Assembly: GCF_000518225.1 (NCBI RefSeq)
Contig: NZ_JADE01000007.1
Span: 107,703-171,702, forward strand
From: Helicobacter pametensis ATCC 51478
Lineage (GTDB): Bacteria; Campylobacterota; Campylobacteria; Campylobacterales; Helicobacteraceae
Direction: 5' to 3'
Length of the DNA stretch: 64,000 nt
Part shown: positions 7,500 to 15,657 of the stretch, one piece after another
Layout: the number at the start of each line of letters is the position of its first letter
Numbering within the stretch: position 1 is the stretch's first letter
Translations under genes and position numbers: made by a program
The notes under the pieces: model-generated
Databases searched by the model: none
Told to the model about the DNA's origin: nothing
The model's input: the letters and a program-made list of their open reading frames with translations, nothing else

Positions 7500-8276
7500 T
7501 TAACCCTTTATAGAGATTTCAATTTTGTCAAATTGAGATTGAAGCAATTCAATCATTTTTTGAAAAATTAGATTTTGATCAAAGGGTTGTGTGACCCAAA
7601 AAGAGAGATGAAAGACAAGCGTTTGATCTTGAATGGAGATCAGTTGAACTGTCGGTGGTTTGATATGTTGCTTGGTGATCTGGATGGAGTTTTGAAGGAT
7701 AGTTTGAATTTCTTGGAGTGGTTTTTGGGTTTGAAGTGTAAGTGTCCATGAGAGCTTGGAGTGTTTGGATTGTGCGTGATTGATGATGGTTGTTTTGGTG
7801 ATATTTGTATTGGGGATGATAGATTGGGATTGATCTTCTGTGATTAGGATTGTGTGAAAGAGATTGATGGTTTTCACTCTTCCTTTGGTCGTTCCGATTT
7901 GAACTTCATCATCTTTTTTGAATGGGCGTAAAATGACCAAAAGAAGCCCACTTGCAAGATTGGAGAGTGAGTCTTTGAGTCCTAGAGCAATTGCTAGGCC
8001 TATTGTCCCAAGAACAGCGACAAAAGAATTTGTAGGAATCCCAAGAGAGCCAAGCAGGGTGATGATTGTCAGGAGTGCAATCACAATAAAGCTTGCTTGA
8101 GCAAAAAAATTACCCAAGATTTCATCTTGTTTTGAGAGAGTAAGCTTGACTTTTTTGCGTATCCAAAATGCCAAATAAATACCGATAGAGAGAATGACAC
8201 TAGCTTTTAGCGCATGGATGACCCATGATCCGTGAGAATGCCAGAGTGAAAAGAGATAAGTGAAAAAATCTTGCAT
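7500..8276 (-). CDS. Small mechanosensitive channel, MscS family
   Basis: A 258-residue MscS-family channel that would open under membrane tension to release osmolytes. Three hydrophobic segments lie in the first 110 residues. The third is the pore helix, with the typical Gly/Ala pattern GLAIALGLKDSLSNLASG. The beta domain (FKKDDEVQIGTTKGRVKTI, SIIPNTNITKTTI) and a C-terminal alpha/beta domain follow. The start ATG shares one base with the stop of the upstream pyrC-like gene (TAATG), so the two are translationally coupled. Its insertion between mqnX and pyrC-like is not expected from the H. pylori order. Confidence 0.92.
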   Translation of the reverse strand: MQDFFTYLFSLWHSHGSWVIHALKASVILSIGIYLAFWIRKKVKLTLSKQDEILGNFFAQASFIVIALLTIITLLGSLGIPTNSFVAVLGTIGLAIALGLKDSLSNLASGLLLVILRPFKKDDEVQIGTTKGRVKTINLFHTILITEDQSQSIIPNTNITKTTIINHAQSKHSKLSWTLTLQTQKPLQEIQTILQNSIQITKQHIKPPTVQLISIQDQTLVFHLSFWVTQPFDQNLIFQKMIELLQSQFDKIEISIKG

Positions 8277-9448
8277 TAGGAAATCTTATGTAGACCTGTT
8301 TTGTGAGAGAAGAAGGCCTTGATGGATCCAAAGAGTTCGCGCTTACCATAGAGGGGGTGTGAGATCTCAAAGGATTGATTGGGATCAATGATGATGAGAT
8401 CTGCCTTTTTCCCTCTGCTAATCTCTCCGGCATTTATGTGCAAGAATTTGGCTTGATTGAATGATGTTTTGGCACTTAGTTCGCTGAGGGTTAGACGCCT
8501 AGATTTGACGAGCTCTGTGAAGAGTAGGGGAAAATAAAAATCTAGACAATCCACTCCTGAACTTGCATCCTCAAAGGTTTGCTCTTTGGAGCTTGTAGAA
8601 AATTCACGATAGAGAGAGGTGAGCATATCAATTTTGGAGATTTGATCAAGGAAAAACTCTTGTGTGTGCTGTGTGGTGAGAGGGGGTGTAATTTTGGCCC
8701 ATGGATCATATGTGAAGATTCGCTCTTCATTGAGGAGTAGATGATGGATACTGATTTCATTTTGAATCCAAGGTGTATCAAGAGTTTGATTGAAGAGTTT
8801 TTCCTCACTCAATGCTTGCAGGAGAGTGGGGATTTTGTAAGCATTGGCCAAACAGAAGAATTTGGAGAATTCCATCTCTTGGATAAAAGGAGGGATGTGG
8901 GATAATCCCATTTTGAAACTATTTTCGCTCTCTACGCTCACTCCTCCTAGATGATGGGTGAGTGAGCAAATACAAGAGAGATTGAGAAACTTGGCATAGT
9001 CATAGATATATTTGAGTGCATGACTTGGGGTGGAGGATTGGATTGATATGGCTAGTGCTTGTTGATGTCGCATCTTGCTAATTTCTTGAATCTTATTATC
9101 CATCCATGGAATCGCACTTGAAGCAAAGGTGATCTGACTTTGTGTGTTAAAAAATTGCAAAAATTCTGCTTCATGCATAGAGGTATTAAGAGCAATTGTG
9201 CCTACTCCACCCCTCTTGGCTTTTTCTTGTAGGAGGGTGAGATTGGATTGAGAGCAATTTGTGATTTGGATATTGAGGTCGATACATGCAGGCAAAATGA
9301 TGAGATTTGATGCATCAAGTGAATTTTTCTCTGCAGTCACAATTGAGGGGCTAATTTCAGTGATGATTCCATCTTGAATCCTAAGATCAGCTCTGATCTC
9401 TCCTTGGTGGTCGCAGAGTAGGCCGTTGTGAATGACTAAAGAGTGCAT
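8276..9448 (-). CDS. Dihydroorotase-like amidohydrolase lacking the HxH metal motif
   Basis: A 390-residue homologue of the dihydroorotase family in the position of HP0266, next to mqnX and ccdA. The N-terminal composite domain (LVIHNGLLCDHQGEIRADL) and C-terminal KKADLIIIDPNQSF with NAGEISRG are preserved. The N-terminal HxH that binds zinc in true dihydroorotases is replaced by N59-I-Q61 (ACIDLNIQITN). It is therefore probably a non-catalytic PyrC-like protein, perhaps a structural partner, rather than the enzyme of pyrimidine synthesis. The ATG at 9448 with AAGGAA upstream is preferred over the longer frame to 9505, which would run into ccdA. Confidence 0.85.
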   Translation of the reverse strand: MHSLVIHNGLLCDHQGEIRADLRIQDGIITEISPSIVTAEKNSLDASNLIILPACIDLNIQITNCSQSNLTLLQEKAKRGGVGTIALNTSMHEAEFLQFFNTQSQITFASSAIPWMDNKIQEISKMRHQQALAISIQSSTPSHALKYIYDYAKFLNLSCICSLTHHLGGVSVESENSFKMGLSHIPPFIQEMEFSKFFCLANAYKIPTLLQALSEEKLFNQTLDTPWIQNEISIHHLLLNEERIFTYDPWAKITPPLTTQHTQEFFLDQISKIDMLTSLYREFSTSSKEQTFEDASSGVDCLDFYFPLLFTELVKSRRLTLSELSAKTSFNQAKFLHINAGEISRGKKADLIIIDPNQSFEISHPLYGKRELFGSIKAFFSHKTGLHKIS

Positions 9449-9461
9449 ATTATTCCTTTTG

Positions 9462-10172
9462 TTAAGTGAGCCAAGCTGTGATGTTTCCGACAAAGTCAAG
9501 TGCAATGGTTATTCCAATGAGAATCAACAAGATTCCTGAGAGGATTTCAATCTTGTGCAGATGTTTGGAAAATGATTTGAGAAAATTTAAGCTACTTCCA
9601 ATGAAGATTGAAGAGAGCAGGAAGGGGATTGCCAAACCTAGACAAAAGACAACCATAAGCCATAGAGAATAATTAGAATCAATCGTTGAGAGAGCAAGGA
9701 TACTTGCAAGGATTGGACCGACACATGGACTCCATCCTAGTGAAAAACTCACACCTAGCAAAAATGGAGAGAGGAGTGAGTGTCCTTTAAACTCAAAGCG
9801 TTTGGTTTGGTAGAGGGCTTTGATTTTGAATATACCAAGGAAGTGGAGTCCAAAAAGAATGATCAAAATCCCAGCGATGTAGCGCACCCATGTAAGTTTG
9901 AAAAACTCACCCAAAATGCTATTGAAAAATAAACCAAGACAAATAAAAACCAAAAAGAATCCACTTATAAAAAGTAGGCAACTTAGGATGATTTTAGAGA
10001 GATGTGAGCGATGGTTTTGTTTGAGTTCTTGGATGGAGAGTCCTGAAATATAAGAAAAATATGCAGGCAATAGCGGAAGAATGCATGGACTAAGAAATGT
10101 GAGAATGCCAGATAGAAAACTTGCGAGGATTGGGGCATTGACAAAAATACCTGTAAGCCATTTCTCTTCCAT
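9462..10172 (-). CDS. ccdA: Cytochrome c biogenesis / thiol-disulfide transporter CcdA
   Basis: A 236-residue inner-membrane protein of the CcdA/DsbD transmembrane family. It passes electrons from cytoplasmic thioredoxin to periplasmic thiols for cytochrome c assembly. Six hydrophobic segments are visible. The functional cysteines lie in the first segment (FLSPCILPLLPAYFSY, Cys30) and in LGWSPCVGP of the second half, as expected. It is the first gene of the minus-strand operon to purU. A TATAAT -10 box (10236-10231) and AAGGG before the ATG support the start. The counterpart is HP0265. Confidence 0.93.
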   Translation of the reverse strand: MEEKWLTGIFVNAPILASFLSGILTFLSPCILPLLPAYFSYISGLSIQELKQNHRSHLSKIILSCLLFISGFFLVFICLGLFFNSILGEFFKLTWVRYIAGILIILFGLHFLGIFKIKALYQTKRFEFKGHSLLSPFLLGVSFSLGWSPCVGPILASILALSTIDSNYSLWLMVVFCLGLAIPFLLSSIFIGSSLNFLKSFSKHLHKIEILSGILLILIGITIALDFVGNITAWLT

Positions 10173-10230
10173 AATTTAATCCCTTGATTTAAGTTTTTGT
10201 GTGGCTCAATATTTTTTGGAGTCGTTTGTG

Positions 10231-10236
10231 ATTATA
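10231..10236 (-). promoter_or_regulatory. Putative -10 box for the ccdA-purU operon
   Basis: TATAAT on the minus strand about 60 nt before the ccdA ATG. No clear -35 box, which is normal for the vegetative sigma factor of Helicobacter. Confidence 0.55.
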
Positions 10237-10273
10237 CTTCAAGTTTTGATGCTTTTGGATATCGTGAGTTTGT

Positions 10274-10279
10274 TATAAT
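10274..10279 (+). promoter_or_regulatory. Putative -10 box for the DEAD-box helicase gene
   Basis: TGTTATAAT forms an extended -10 element about 120 nt before the ATG at 10399. It implies a leader of roughly 110 nt, and a long leader on a helicase gene could carry autoregulation. Nothing else was recognised in 10173-10398 apart from this promoter and the divergent ccdA promoter. Confidence 0.5.
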
Positions 10280-10398
10280 GGATTACATTTCTTAGACGAG
10301 TTTATTCACTATTTCTATCCGCGTTTTAGCTATTTGAAGTTTTGAGTTTTTGCAGCAAGAAAGGTGAATGACTAAAATTTTGATTATTGGAAAATAAA

Positions 10399-11802
10399 AT
10401 GAAAGATAATGGATTTAATTCTCTTGATCTCAAACAGGCTGTGATGAGGGGAATCAAGGAAATGGGATTTGTGACACCAAGTCCTATTCAAGCTCAAGCG
10501 ATTCCTCTTGTTTTGGGTGGGCATGATTTGATTGCGCAAGCTCAAACAGGGACGGGAAAAACAGCAGCTTTTTCGATTCCCATTCTTAATCGTCTTGAGA
10601 AAAATGGGGATATTGAAGCATTGATTATTACACCTACACGCGAACTTGCGATGCAGATCAGTGATGAGGTATTTAAACTTGGGAAATTTTTGAGAATCAA
10701 AACAGTTTGTGTCTATGGAGGGCAGTCAATCAGGCGGCAATGCGAACTTTTGGATAATAAACCTCAAGTGCTTGTTGCCACTCCAGGGAGACTTTTGGAT
10801 CATCTCAAAAATGGGCGAATCGCCAATTTTGAACCCAAAATTGTTGTGCTTGATGAAAGTGATGAGATGCTTGATATGGGATTTTTGGATGATGTAGAAG
10901 AGATTTTTTCTTATCTTCCAGGATCACGACAAACTCTTCTGTTTTCAGCGACCATGCCTGATCAAATCAAATATTTGGCTCAAAAGATTTTGGATCGACC
11001 CAAACATGTCAAGATCACACCAGCTAATATCACAAACACAGACATTACACAGAAATGCTATGTGATCAATGAGGGACATCGAGATGAAGCGATCATTCGC
11101 TTGCTTGATGTTTTGACTCCTGCTAAGAGTATTGTCTTCACAAGCACAAAGCGTGAGGCAGATGCATTGTGTGAGCGTTTGATTCAGGCACGCTATAAAT
11201 CTGGAGCCTTGCATGGAGATATGGATCAGCGAGCTAGAATGGATTCGATTAGGGCTTTTAAAAATGGGAAGATCAATATTCTTGTCGCAACTGATGTCGC
11301 AGCAAGAGGATTGGATATCAGTGATGTGAGTCATGTGTTTAACTATCATATTCCACTTAATCCTGAGAGTTATGTGCATCGAATCGGGCGGACAGGTAGG
11401 GCTGGCCGTAAGGGAATGGCAATCACTTTGATCACTCCACTTGAGTTCAAGGAATTTAAAAAGATTCAAGATGAGGTGAAGCATTCCTTGGAGATTGAAG
11501 AGCTTCCATCTTTTGATGAAAGCCACAATCAATTTGTGCAAAAGATTCTCAAAACAAAAATTAGTGATGAAGCAATGGGAATCTATACGGATTTGATCGA
11601 TAAAAGTGATGAGACAAATGGGATCTTGAAATTGATTTCATTTATGCTTCAGATGGGATTGGAGCGTAAAATTGGTCCAACTCAAAAGGAGATTGATAAA
11701 CTCAAAAATCAGGATAAACATCGCTCATCCAAAGAAAGAGATTACCGTGGATATGGGCGTTATCATAGACAAGAGGGGTATCGTGGGGGTAGGAGAAGAT
11801 GA
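10399..11802 (+). CDS. rhpA: DEAD-box RNA helicase (RhpA-like)
   Basis: ATP-dependent RNA helicase equivalent to RhpA (HP0247), the only DEAD-box helicase of H. pylori, where it works with RNase J in mRNA decay. All core motifs are visible: the Q motif (TPSPIQ), AQTGTGKT, PTRELA, ATPGRLLDH, a DEAD box written DESDEMLDMG, SATMP, and RIGRTGRAGRKG. The DEAD box has Ser in place of Ala (DESD), as also seen in RhpA. The C-terminal tail is basic and arginine/glycine rich (about residues 435-467). A TTG at 10387 is in frame, but the ATG at 10399 is better spaced from TTGGA. Confidence 0.95.
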   Translation: MKDNGFNSLDLKQAVMRGIKEMGFVTPSPIQAQAIPLVLGGHDLIAQAQTGTGKTAAFSIPILNRLEKNGDIEALIITPTRELAMQISDEVFKLGKFLRIKTVCVYGGQSIRRQCELLDNKPQVLVATPGRLLDHLKNGRIANFEPKIVVLDESDEMLDMGFLDDVEEIFSYLPGSRQTLLFSATMPDQIKYLAQKILDRPKHVKITPANITNTDITQKCYVINEGHRDEAIIRLLDVLTPAKSIVFTSTKREADALCERLIQARYKSGALHGDMDQRARMDSIRAFKNGKINILVATDVAARGLDISDVSHVFNYHIPLNPESYVHRIGRTGRAGRKGMAITLITPLEFKEFKKIQDEVKHSLEIEELPSFDESHNQFVQKILKTKISDEAMGIYTDLIDKSDETNGILKLISFMLQMGLERKIGPTQKEIDKLKNQDKHRSSKERDYRGYGRYHRQEGYRGGRRR

Positions 11803-11921
11803 AGTTTGATTAAGAGAAATATTGCTTAATTCAATAAAATTCTTGAGTAGAAAAGAATGTTTGATATTTGAGGGGTTTGTTTGATGCGAGTCAGACAAAA
11901 ATGGGAAAGAGGAGCATGGTT

Positions 11922-12830
11922 ATGAAGAGAATCTTTGTGGTGGGATTATTGTTGGGATCGTTTTTGATTGCGGTGCTTGGTGGATTTTTGGCTTTTCATA
12001 TCCACAAGATTAAGGGTCGTATAGAAACTGCCCTTAATCAAGGATTAACAAATTATGATGTGATTTTACACAAAGAAGGAATGAAGCTAACATTTGATCC
12101 TGTTGCGTGCGATGGCTTTGTGTTCATTAGGTGCAGAAATCAAGAAGTGAAGCTTTTTGCTGATCAGAAGGGAAAAGATCCATTGTTATCCTTCACAAAT
12201 TTGGAGTTAGCCGTGCAAGATTTTGATACTCAGAGTATCACCGTGCAATTTGCATCAAATTTTGATTTTTTGCAAAAGGGAGATTTGGAGGGTTATTTCA
12301 ATGTATTGATGCCCAAAGAAATCAAAATTGCAATGAAATTTGCTCTTGAAACTATGGACAGTTTCCTGCTCCACACTACATTTGATCTGGATGCTCAAAA
12401 TGTAACCTATCATGCAAGTCTTGACAACAAAATCATTTCTAAGCGTTTAGAGGATAATGGATTGGTTGGATATATGGAAAATCCAACTTTCCAAGATCGA
12501 GCCCTGTATTTATTGGGTGCACGCTTGCATTTGACTGGAAAGGATTTGAGCGATCAACTCTACAAGGTTGTTAGACAGCAATATGGGAATCTAGATAAAA
12601 GTAATTATCAGGGACTTGTGGCTTTGATGTCTACATTGAGTAAAACCCAGTTTCAATATTCTAAGGATTTGCAGGTTTTAATCGATGGAATCGCTCAGCT
12701 TGCTCTGGGTAAGAAGGAAGAAATGGATGTAAAATTTAATGCTAAAGATCCTATTTGCTTTACATGCCCGAGTATGCCCAAAACAGAAGAGATCGTCAAA
12801 GGTTTGGATATCGTTGTTGGGATGCGATAG
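11922..12830 (+). CDS. Membrane-anchored protein of unknown function
   Basis: A 302-residue protein with one N-terminal membrane segment or uncleaved signal (RIFVVGLLLGSFLIAVLGGFLAFHI), then a mostly beta-stranded soluble region predicted to be periplasmic. A CDGFVFIRC pair and an ICFTC pair near the C terminus (about residues 280-284) suggest disulfides. The layout recalls YdgA/AsmA-like anchored proteins, but I do not recognise a family. GAGGAG at 11909-11914 is 7 nt from the ATG at 11922, which is preferred over upstream in-frame ATG codons. It converges with the Sel1 lipoprotein, 6 nt between stops. Confidence 0.75.
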   Translation: MKRIFVVGLLLGSFLIAVLGGFLAFHIHKIKGRIETALNQGLTNYDVILHKEGMKLTFDPVACDGFVFIRCRNQEVKLFADQKGKDPLLSFTNLELAVQDFDTQSITVQFASNFDFLQKGDLEGYFNVLMPKEIKIAMKFALETMDSFLLHTTFDLDAQNVTYHASLDNKIISKRLEDNGLVGYMENPTFQDRALYLLGARLHLTGKDLSDQLYKVVRQQYGNLDKSNYQGLVALMSTLSKTQFQYSKDLQVLIDGIAQLALGKKEEMDVKFNAKDPICFTCPSMPKTEEIVKGLDIVVGMR

Positions 12831-12836
12831 AAGCGG

Positions 12837-13361
12837 TTAGTAACCAGCTTCACTAAGGCTTTTATAAATAGAACATGCCTTGTTGTCTCCTAGGTCACAA
12901 GCCTTACCGAAGAGCTCTTTTGTCAGTTTTTTATCTTCTTGGATTCCGCCTTGTTTATTGTAATACATTACTCCCGCCGAATAACATCCAAGCGCCAAAT
13001 CCTGATCGCAGGACATAAGATAATATTCAAGTGTTTTCTGTAAATCATATCGGATTCCCTTACCTTCTCGATAGAGACCTGCAAGAGCAGCACAAGATTG
13101 AGGGATTCCATTTTGACAAGCCATCACATAATATTTATAGGCTTTTCTATAGTCTTGCTTGACAGCCAATCCATTTTCAAACATTCCTCCAATGCTATGA
13201 CACATAAATGCATCTCCTGCATCACATGCCTCAGAATAGATACTCAATGCCTTTTGATAATCCCCAAAATAATAGGCTTTAAACCCCTCGTAGGGATCTA
13301 TACCTTTGCATCCTCCCAAAAAGATCAGAATACCCACAAAGAAGGTTATACGATAAAACAT
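12837..13361 (-). CDS. Cysteine-paired Sel1-repeat lipoprotein (HCP family)
   Basis: A 174-residue lipoprotein with lipobox LGGC (Cys18) and four Sel1-like repeats of about 36 residues. Each repeat carries a Cys-x7-Cys pair: CDAGDAFMC, CQNGIPQSC, CDQDLALGC and CDLGDNKAC. This pairing is the hallmark of Helicobacter cysteine-rich (Hcp) proteins, whose disulfides staple each helix pair. Most Hcp proteins are secreted and soluble, so the lipid anchor marks this as a membrane-tethered member. The ligand is unknown; the family includes penicillin-binding and immunogenic members. Confidence 0.88.
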   Translation of the reverse strand: MFYRITFFVGILIFLGGCKGIDPYEGFKAYYFGDYQKALSIYSEACDAGDAFMCHSIGGMFENGLAVKQDYRKAYKYYVMACQNGIPQSCAALAGLYREGKGIRYDLQKTLEYYLMSCDQDLALGCYSAGVMYYNKQGGIQEDKKLTKELFGKACDLGDNKACSIYKSLSEAGY

Positions 13362-13455
13362 ATTCTTGAGCCTTTATATATTTTGATTTGAAAGACTTGG
13401 ATTAAGCCAGTGGGGAATAATACTAAATCTCCATCGCTATTTTTGATAATTTGCG

Positions 13456-13461
13456 TATAAT
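13456..13461 (+). promoter_or_regulatory. Putative -10 box for rplY-pth-lptG operon
   Basis: TATAAT (in GCGTATAATC) lies 38 nt before the rplY ATG at 13499, a normal leader length. Confidence 0.65.
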
Positions 13462-13498
13462 CACAGCTTTTATAAAAATTTTAGAAAAGGATAAGACT

Positions 13499-14035
13499 AT
13501 GCTAGAAGGACAAATTAGAGAGAGTATTTCAAAATCCAATGCTAAGGCATTGAAGAAGGATGGTTATCTAATTGCCAATATTTATGGAAAAGGTCAAGAA
13601 AATATTCACTGCGCATTTAAGCGCAACGACTTTATCCGCGCTGTGAAGGCCAAAACAACATTGATTTTTCCCATCAAGGTGAATGAAAGAGAGATTGATG
13701 TTGTGATTCAGGAGTATCAAAAAGATCCTGTGACCAATGATCTTTTGCATGTTGATTTGATGATGGCTCAAAAGGGTGTTGTTTCTAAGTATAAGATTCC
13801 CGTCAAGACTCATGGAAGCGCCAAGGGGTTGAAAAATAAGGGAGTTTTGATGATTTCTAAAAAGCGCATTAGCGTGCAGGCTGCCCCTGAGAATCTTCCT
13901 AATTTTTATGATCTTGATGTGACAGAGCTTGATGTGGGAGATGCGATTTTGGTGAGAGACCTTCCAGAGCATGATGGTGTGAAAATTATCGAGAAAGATT
14001 CTGTAGCTGTTGTGGGAGTGATCAAAGCAAAATAA
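13499..14035 (+). CDS. rplY: Ribosomal protein bL25, Ctc form
   Basis: The 178-residue long form of bL25 (general stress protein Ctc), which binds 5S rRNA. The N-terminal L25 domain covers residues 1-90 ([27 protein letters not shown]). The TL5/Ctc C-terminal domain follows ([40 protein letters not shown]). AAAAGG before the ATG at 13499 favours this start over one 48 nt upstream. The stop shares a base with the pth start. Order ctc-pth-lptG is the same as HP1496-HP1498. Confidence 0.95.
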   Translation: MLEGQIRESISKSNAKALKKDGYLIANIYGKGQENIHCAFKRNDFIRAVKAKTTLIFPIKVNEREIDVVIQEYQKDPVTNDLLHVDLMMAQKGVVSKYKIPVKTHGSAKGLKNKGVLMISKKRISVQAAPENLPNFYDLDVTELDVGDAILVRDLPEHDGVKIIEKDSVAVVGVIKAK

Positions 14036-14586
14036 TGCAGAAATTACTTATTGCTGGATTGGGGAATCCTGGTCCGCAATATCACTACAATCGCCACAAT
14101 ATCGGTTTCCTTGTGCTTGATGCTTTGGCAAGCAAGCTTGATCTTTCTTTCAAAGAAAGCAAATCTCTCAAATCTCTTGTTGCTTCATCACCATCACTTA
14201 TTTTGTGCAAGCCTTTGACTTTTATGAATCTATCTGGAGAAGCAATTTTGCGTTGCAAGGACTATTACAAGATCGAAACTCTCTTAGTTGTTCATGATGA
14301 ACTTGAGATTGGGATTGGAGCTTTGCGTTTTAAGAGAGGGGGAGGGCATGGAGGACATAATGGTCTAAAATCAATCGATCAGCATTGTGGCAATAATTAT
14401 ATTCGTGCGCGATGTGGGATTGGACGACCAAGAGAGGGGGGTGATGTCGCCAAATATGTTTTATCAGATTTTGATGCGAATCCTAAAGATTTGATAGAGC
14501 AATGCACTCAAGCCTTGCTTGATTTTATCAATCATCAAAATCTACAAATGATGCAAAATGCCTTTACGCTCAAGGGAGAGAAATGA
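14035..14586 (+). CDS. pth: Peptidyl-tRNA hydrolase
   Basis: Recycles tRNA by cleaving peptidyl-tRNA released from stalled ribosomes. At 183 residues it has the standard size. Motifs are GLGNPGPQYHYNRHNIGF with the catalytic His, KPLTFMNLSGEA with the substrate Asn, HDELEIGIGALRFKRGGGHGGHNGLKS, and RARCGIGRP. The start is translationally coupled to rplY (TAATG), and the stop overlaps the lptG start (ATGA). Confidence 0.97.
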   Translation: MQKLLIAGLGNPGPQYHYNRHNIGFLVLDALASKLDLSFKESKSLKSLVASSPSLILCKPLTFMNLSGEAILRCKDYYKIETLLVVHDELEIGIGALRFKRGGGHGGHNGLKSIDQHCGNNYIRARCGIGRPREGGDVAKYVLSDFDANPKDLIEQCTQALLDFINHQNLQMMQNAFTLKGEK

Positions 14587-15647
14587 GAGCTTTTTTCTTT
14601 ATTGGAAAAAACTATTTAAAGTATGTTTTGATATTACTTGTTGGGCTTGAGTTTTTTTTCGTCAGCGCAGATTCGATGAAATATGCCGATCACTTTCCTG
14701 ATTCGGCAAACTTGGTGATTTTGTTTTTTGTTTATGATGCGATGTATGCGCTTAACTACACATTGCCGCTCTCGCTTGTATTGGGTGGGATTTTGTTTTA
14801 TATCACTTTTTTGAAATCCGCACAATTTTCTGCCATGCTTGCCCTAGGTTATTCTAAGAGGAAGATTATTGCACCTGTTTTGTTTATTAGCTTGCTTATG
14901 ACAATCGGGTATATCGGACTCAATGCTACACCATTTGTTTATGCACAAGAAAAAGCAGAAGCAATTGTCGATCAAAATGCCTTGCAAAATGCACGAGAAG
15001 ATATTTTTGTGAAATACAATAATGACTATGTGTATTTTCAGAAAGTCTATCCTTTGCTCAATAAGGCAGAAAATATCAAGGTTTTTGAGCTTGATGGAGA
15101 AGAATTGAAATCCTTTGTGGATGCTAAAACGGCTTTTTTTGATGGAGATTATTGGATTTTACACGATGTAAATGTTGTCAAGATCAAAGATGAATTTATT
15201 AAGAATCAAAACTTTTTGGAAACATCGCATATCGCTCGCTTAAAGATTCTCAAAAATTTTCGTCCAAAGGTGCTGGATACTTTTTCCAAAGACAAGCCAA
15301 CTGTATCGATTGTGGATGCGATTGTGTCTGCCAAGATTCTTATCTCACAAAAGATTGATTTTGAAAAGGTGCGTGCTATCTTGTATAGTTTTATTGTTAT
15401 CCCATTTTTTGTGCCTCTTACTTTGATCATCGTGGCTTATTTTGTGCCACCTCTTGCACGCTATGCCAATATCCCTCTGATGAGTTTTGGATTTGTGATT
15501 CTCTCTTTGATATTGTGGGGGATTTTCTTTTCTGTTTCCAAGCTTAGTGTCAGTGGGATCATTTATCCAGAATTTGGGATTCTTATCCCTATGGGAATCT
15601 TGACTATTTTTGCTCTATACGCCCTAGTGCGCATCAATCAAGCATAA
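14583..15647 (+). CDS. lptG: LPS export permease, LptF/LptG (YjgP/YjgQ) family
   Basis: Inner-membrane permease of the Lpt machine that extracts LPS and passes it to the periplasmic bridge. The 354 residues have the family layout: membrane segments near 10-30, 45-75 and 95-115, a central periplasmic beta domain (about 120-265), and three C-terminal segments (about 267-352). The motif LALGYSKRKI is typical of the cytoplasmic coupling region. Assignment to LptG rather than LptF rests on position (HP1498-like), and only moderately. A sugar transferase that could act on LPS follows 10 nt later. Confidence 0.87.
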   Translation: MRAFFFIGKNYLKYVLILLVGLEFFFVSADSMKYADHFPDSANLVILFFVYDAMYALNYTLPLSLVLGGILFYITFLKSAQFSAMLALGYSKRKIIAPVLFISLLMTIGYIGLNATPFVYAQEKAEAIVDQNALQNAREDIFVKYNNDYVYFQKVYPLLNKAENIKVFELDGEELKSFVDAKTAFFDGDYWILHDVNVVKIKDEFIKNQNFLETSHIARLKILKNFRPKVLDTFSKDKPTVSIVDAIVSAKILISQKIDFEKVRAILYSFIVIPFFVPLTLIIVAYFVPPLARYANIPLMSFGFVILSLILWGIFFSVSKLSVSGIIYPEFGILIPMGILTIFALYALVRINQA

Positions 15648-15657
15648 GGAAATTGAA

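Noticed and set aside
10945..11541. 198-codon open frame antisense to the DEAD-box helicase
   Set aside because: Mirror of a well-supported gene, no ribosome site, Cys/His-rich composition typical of antisense frames.
11810..11840. TTAAG...CTTAA hairpin after the helicase gene
   Set aside because: Only five AT-rich pairs and no T-run; too weak to call a terminator.
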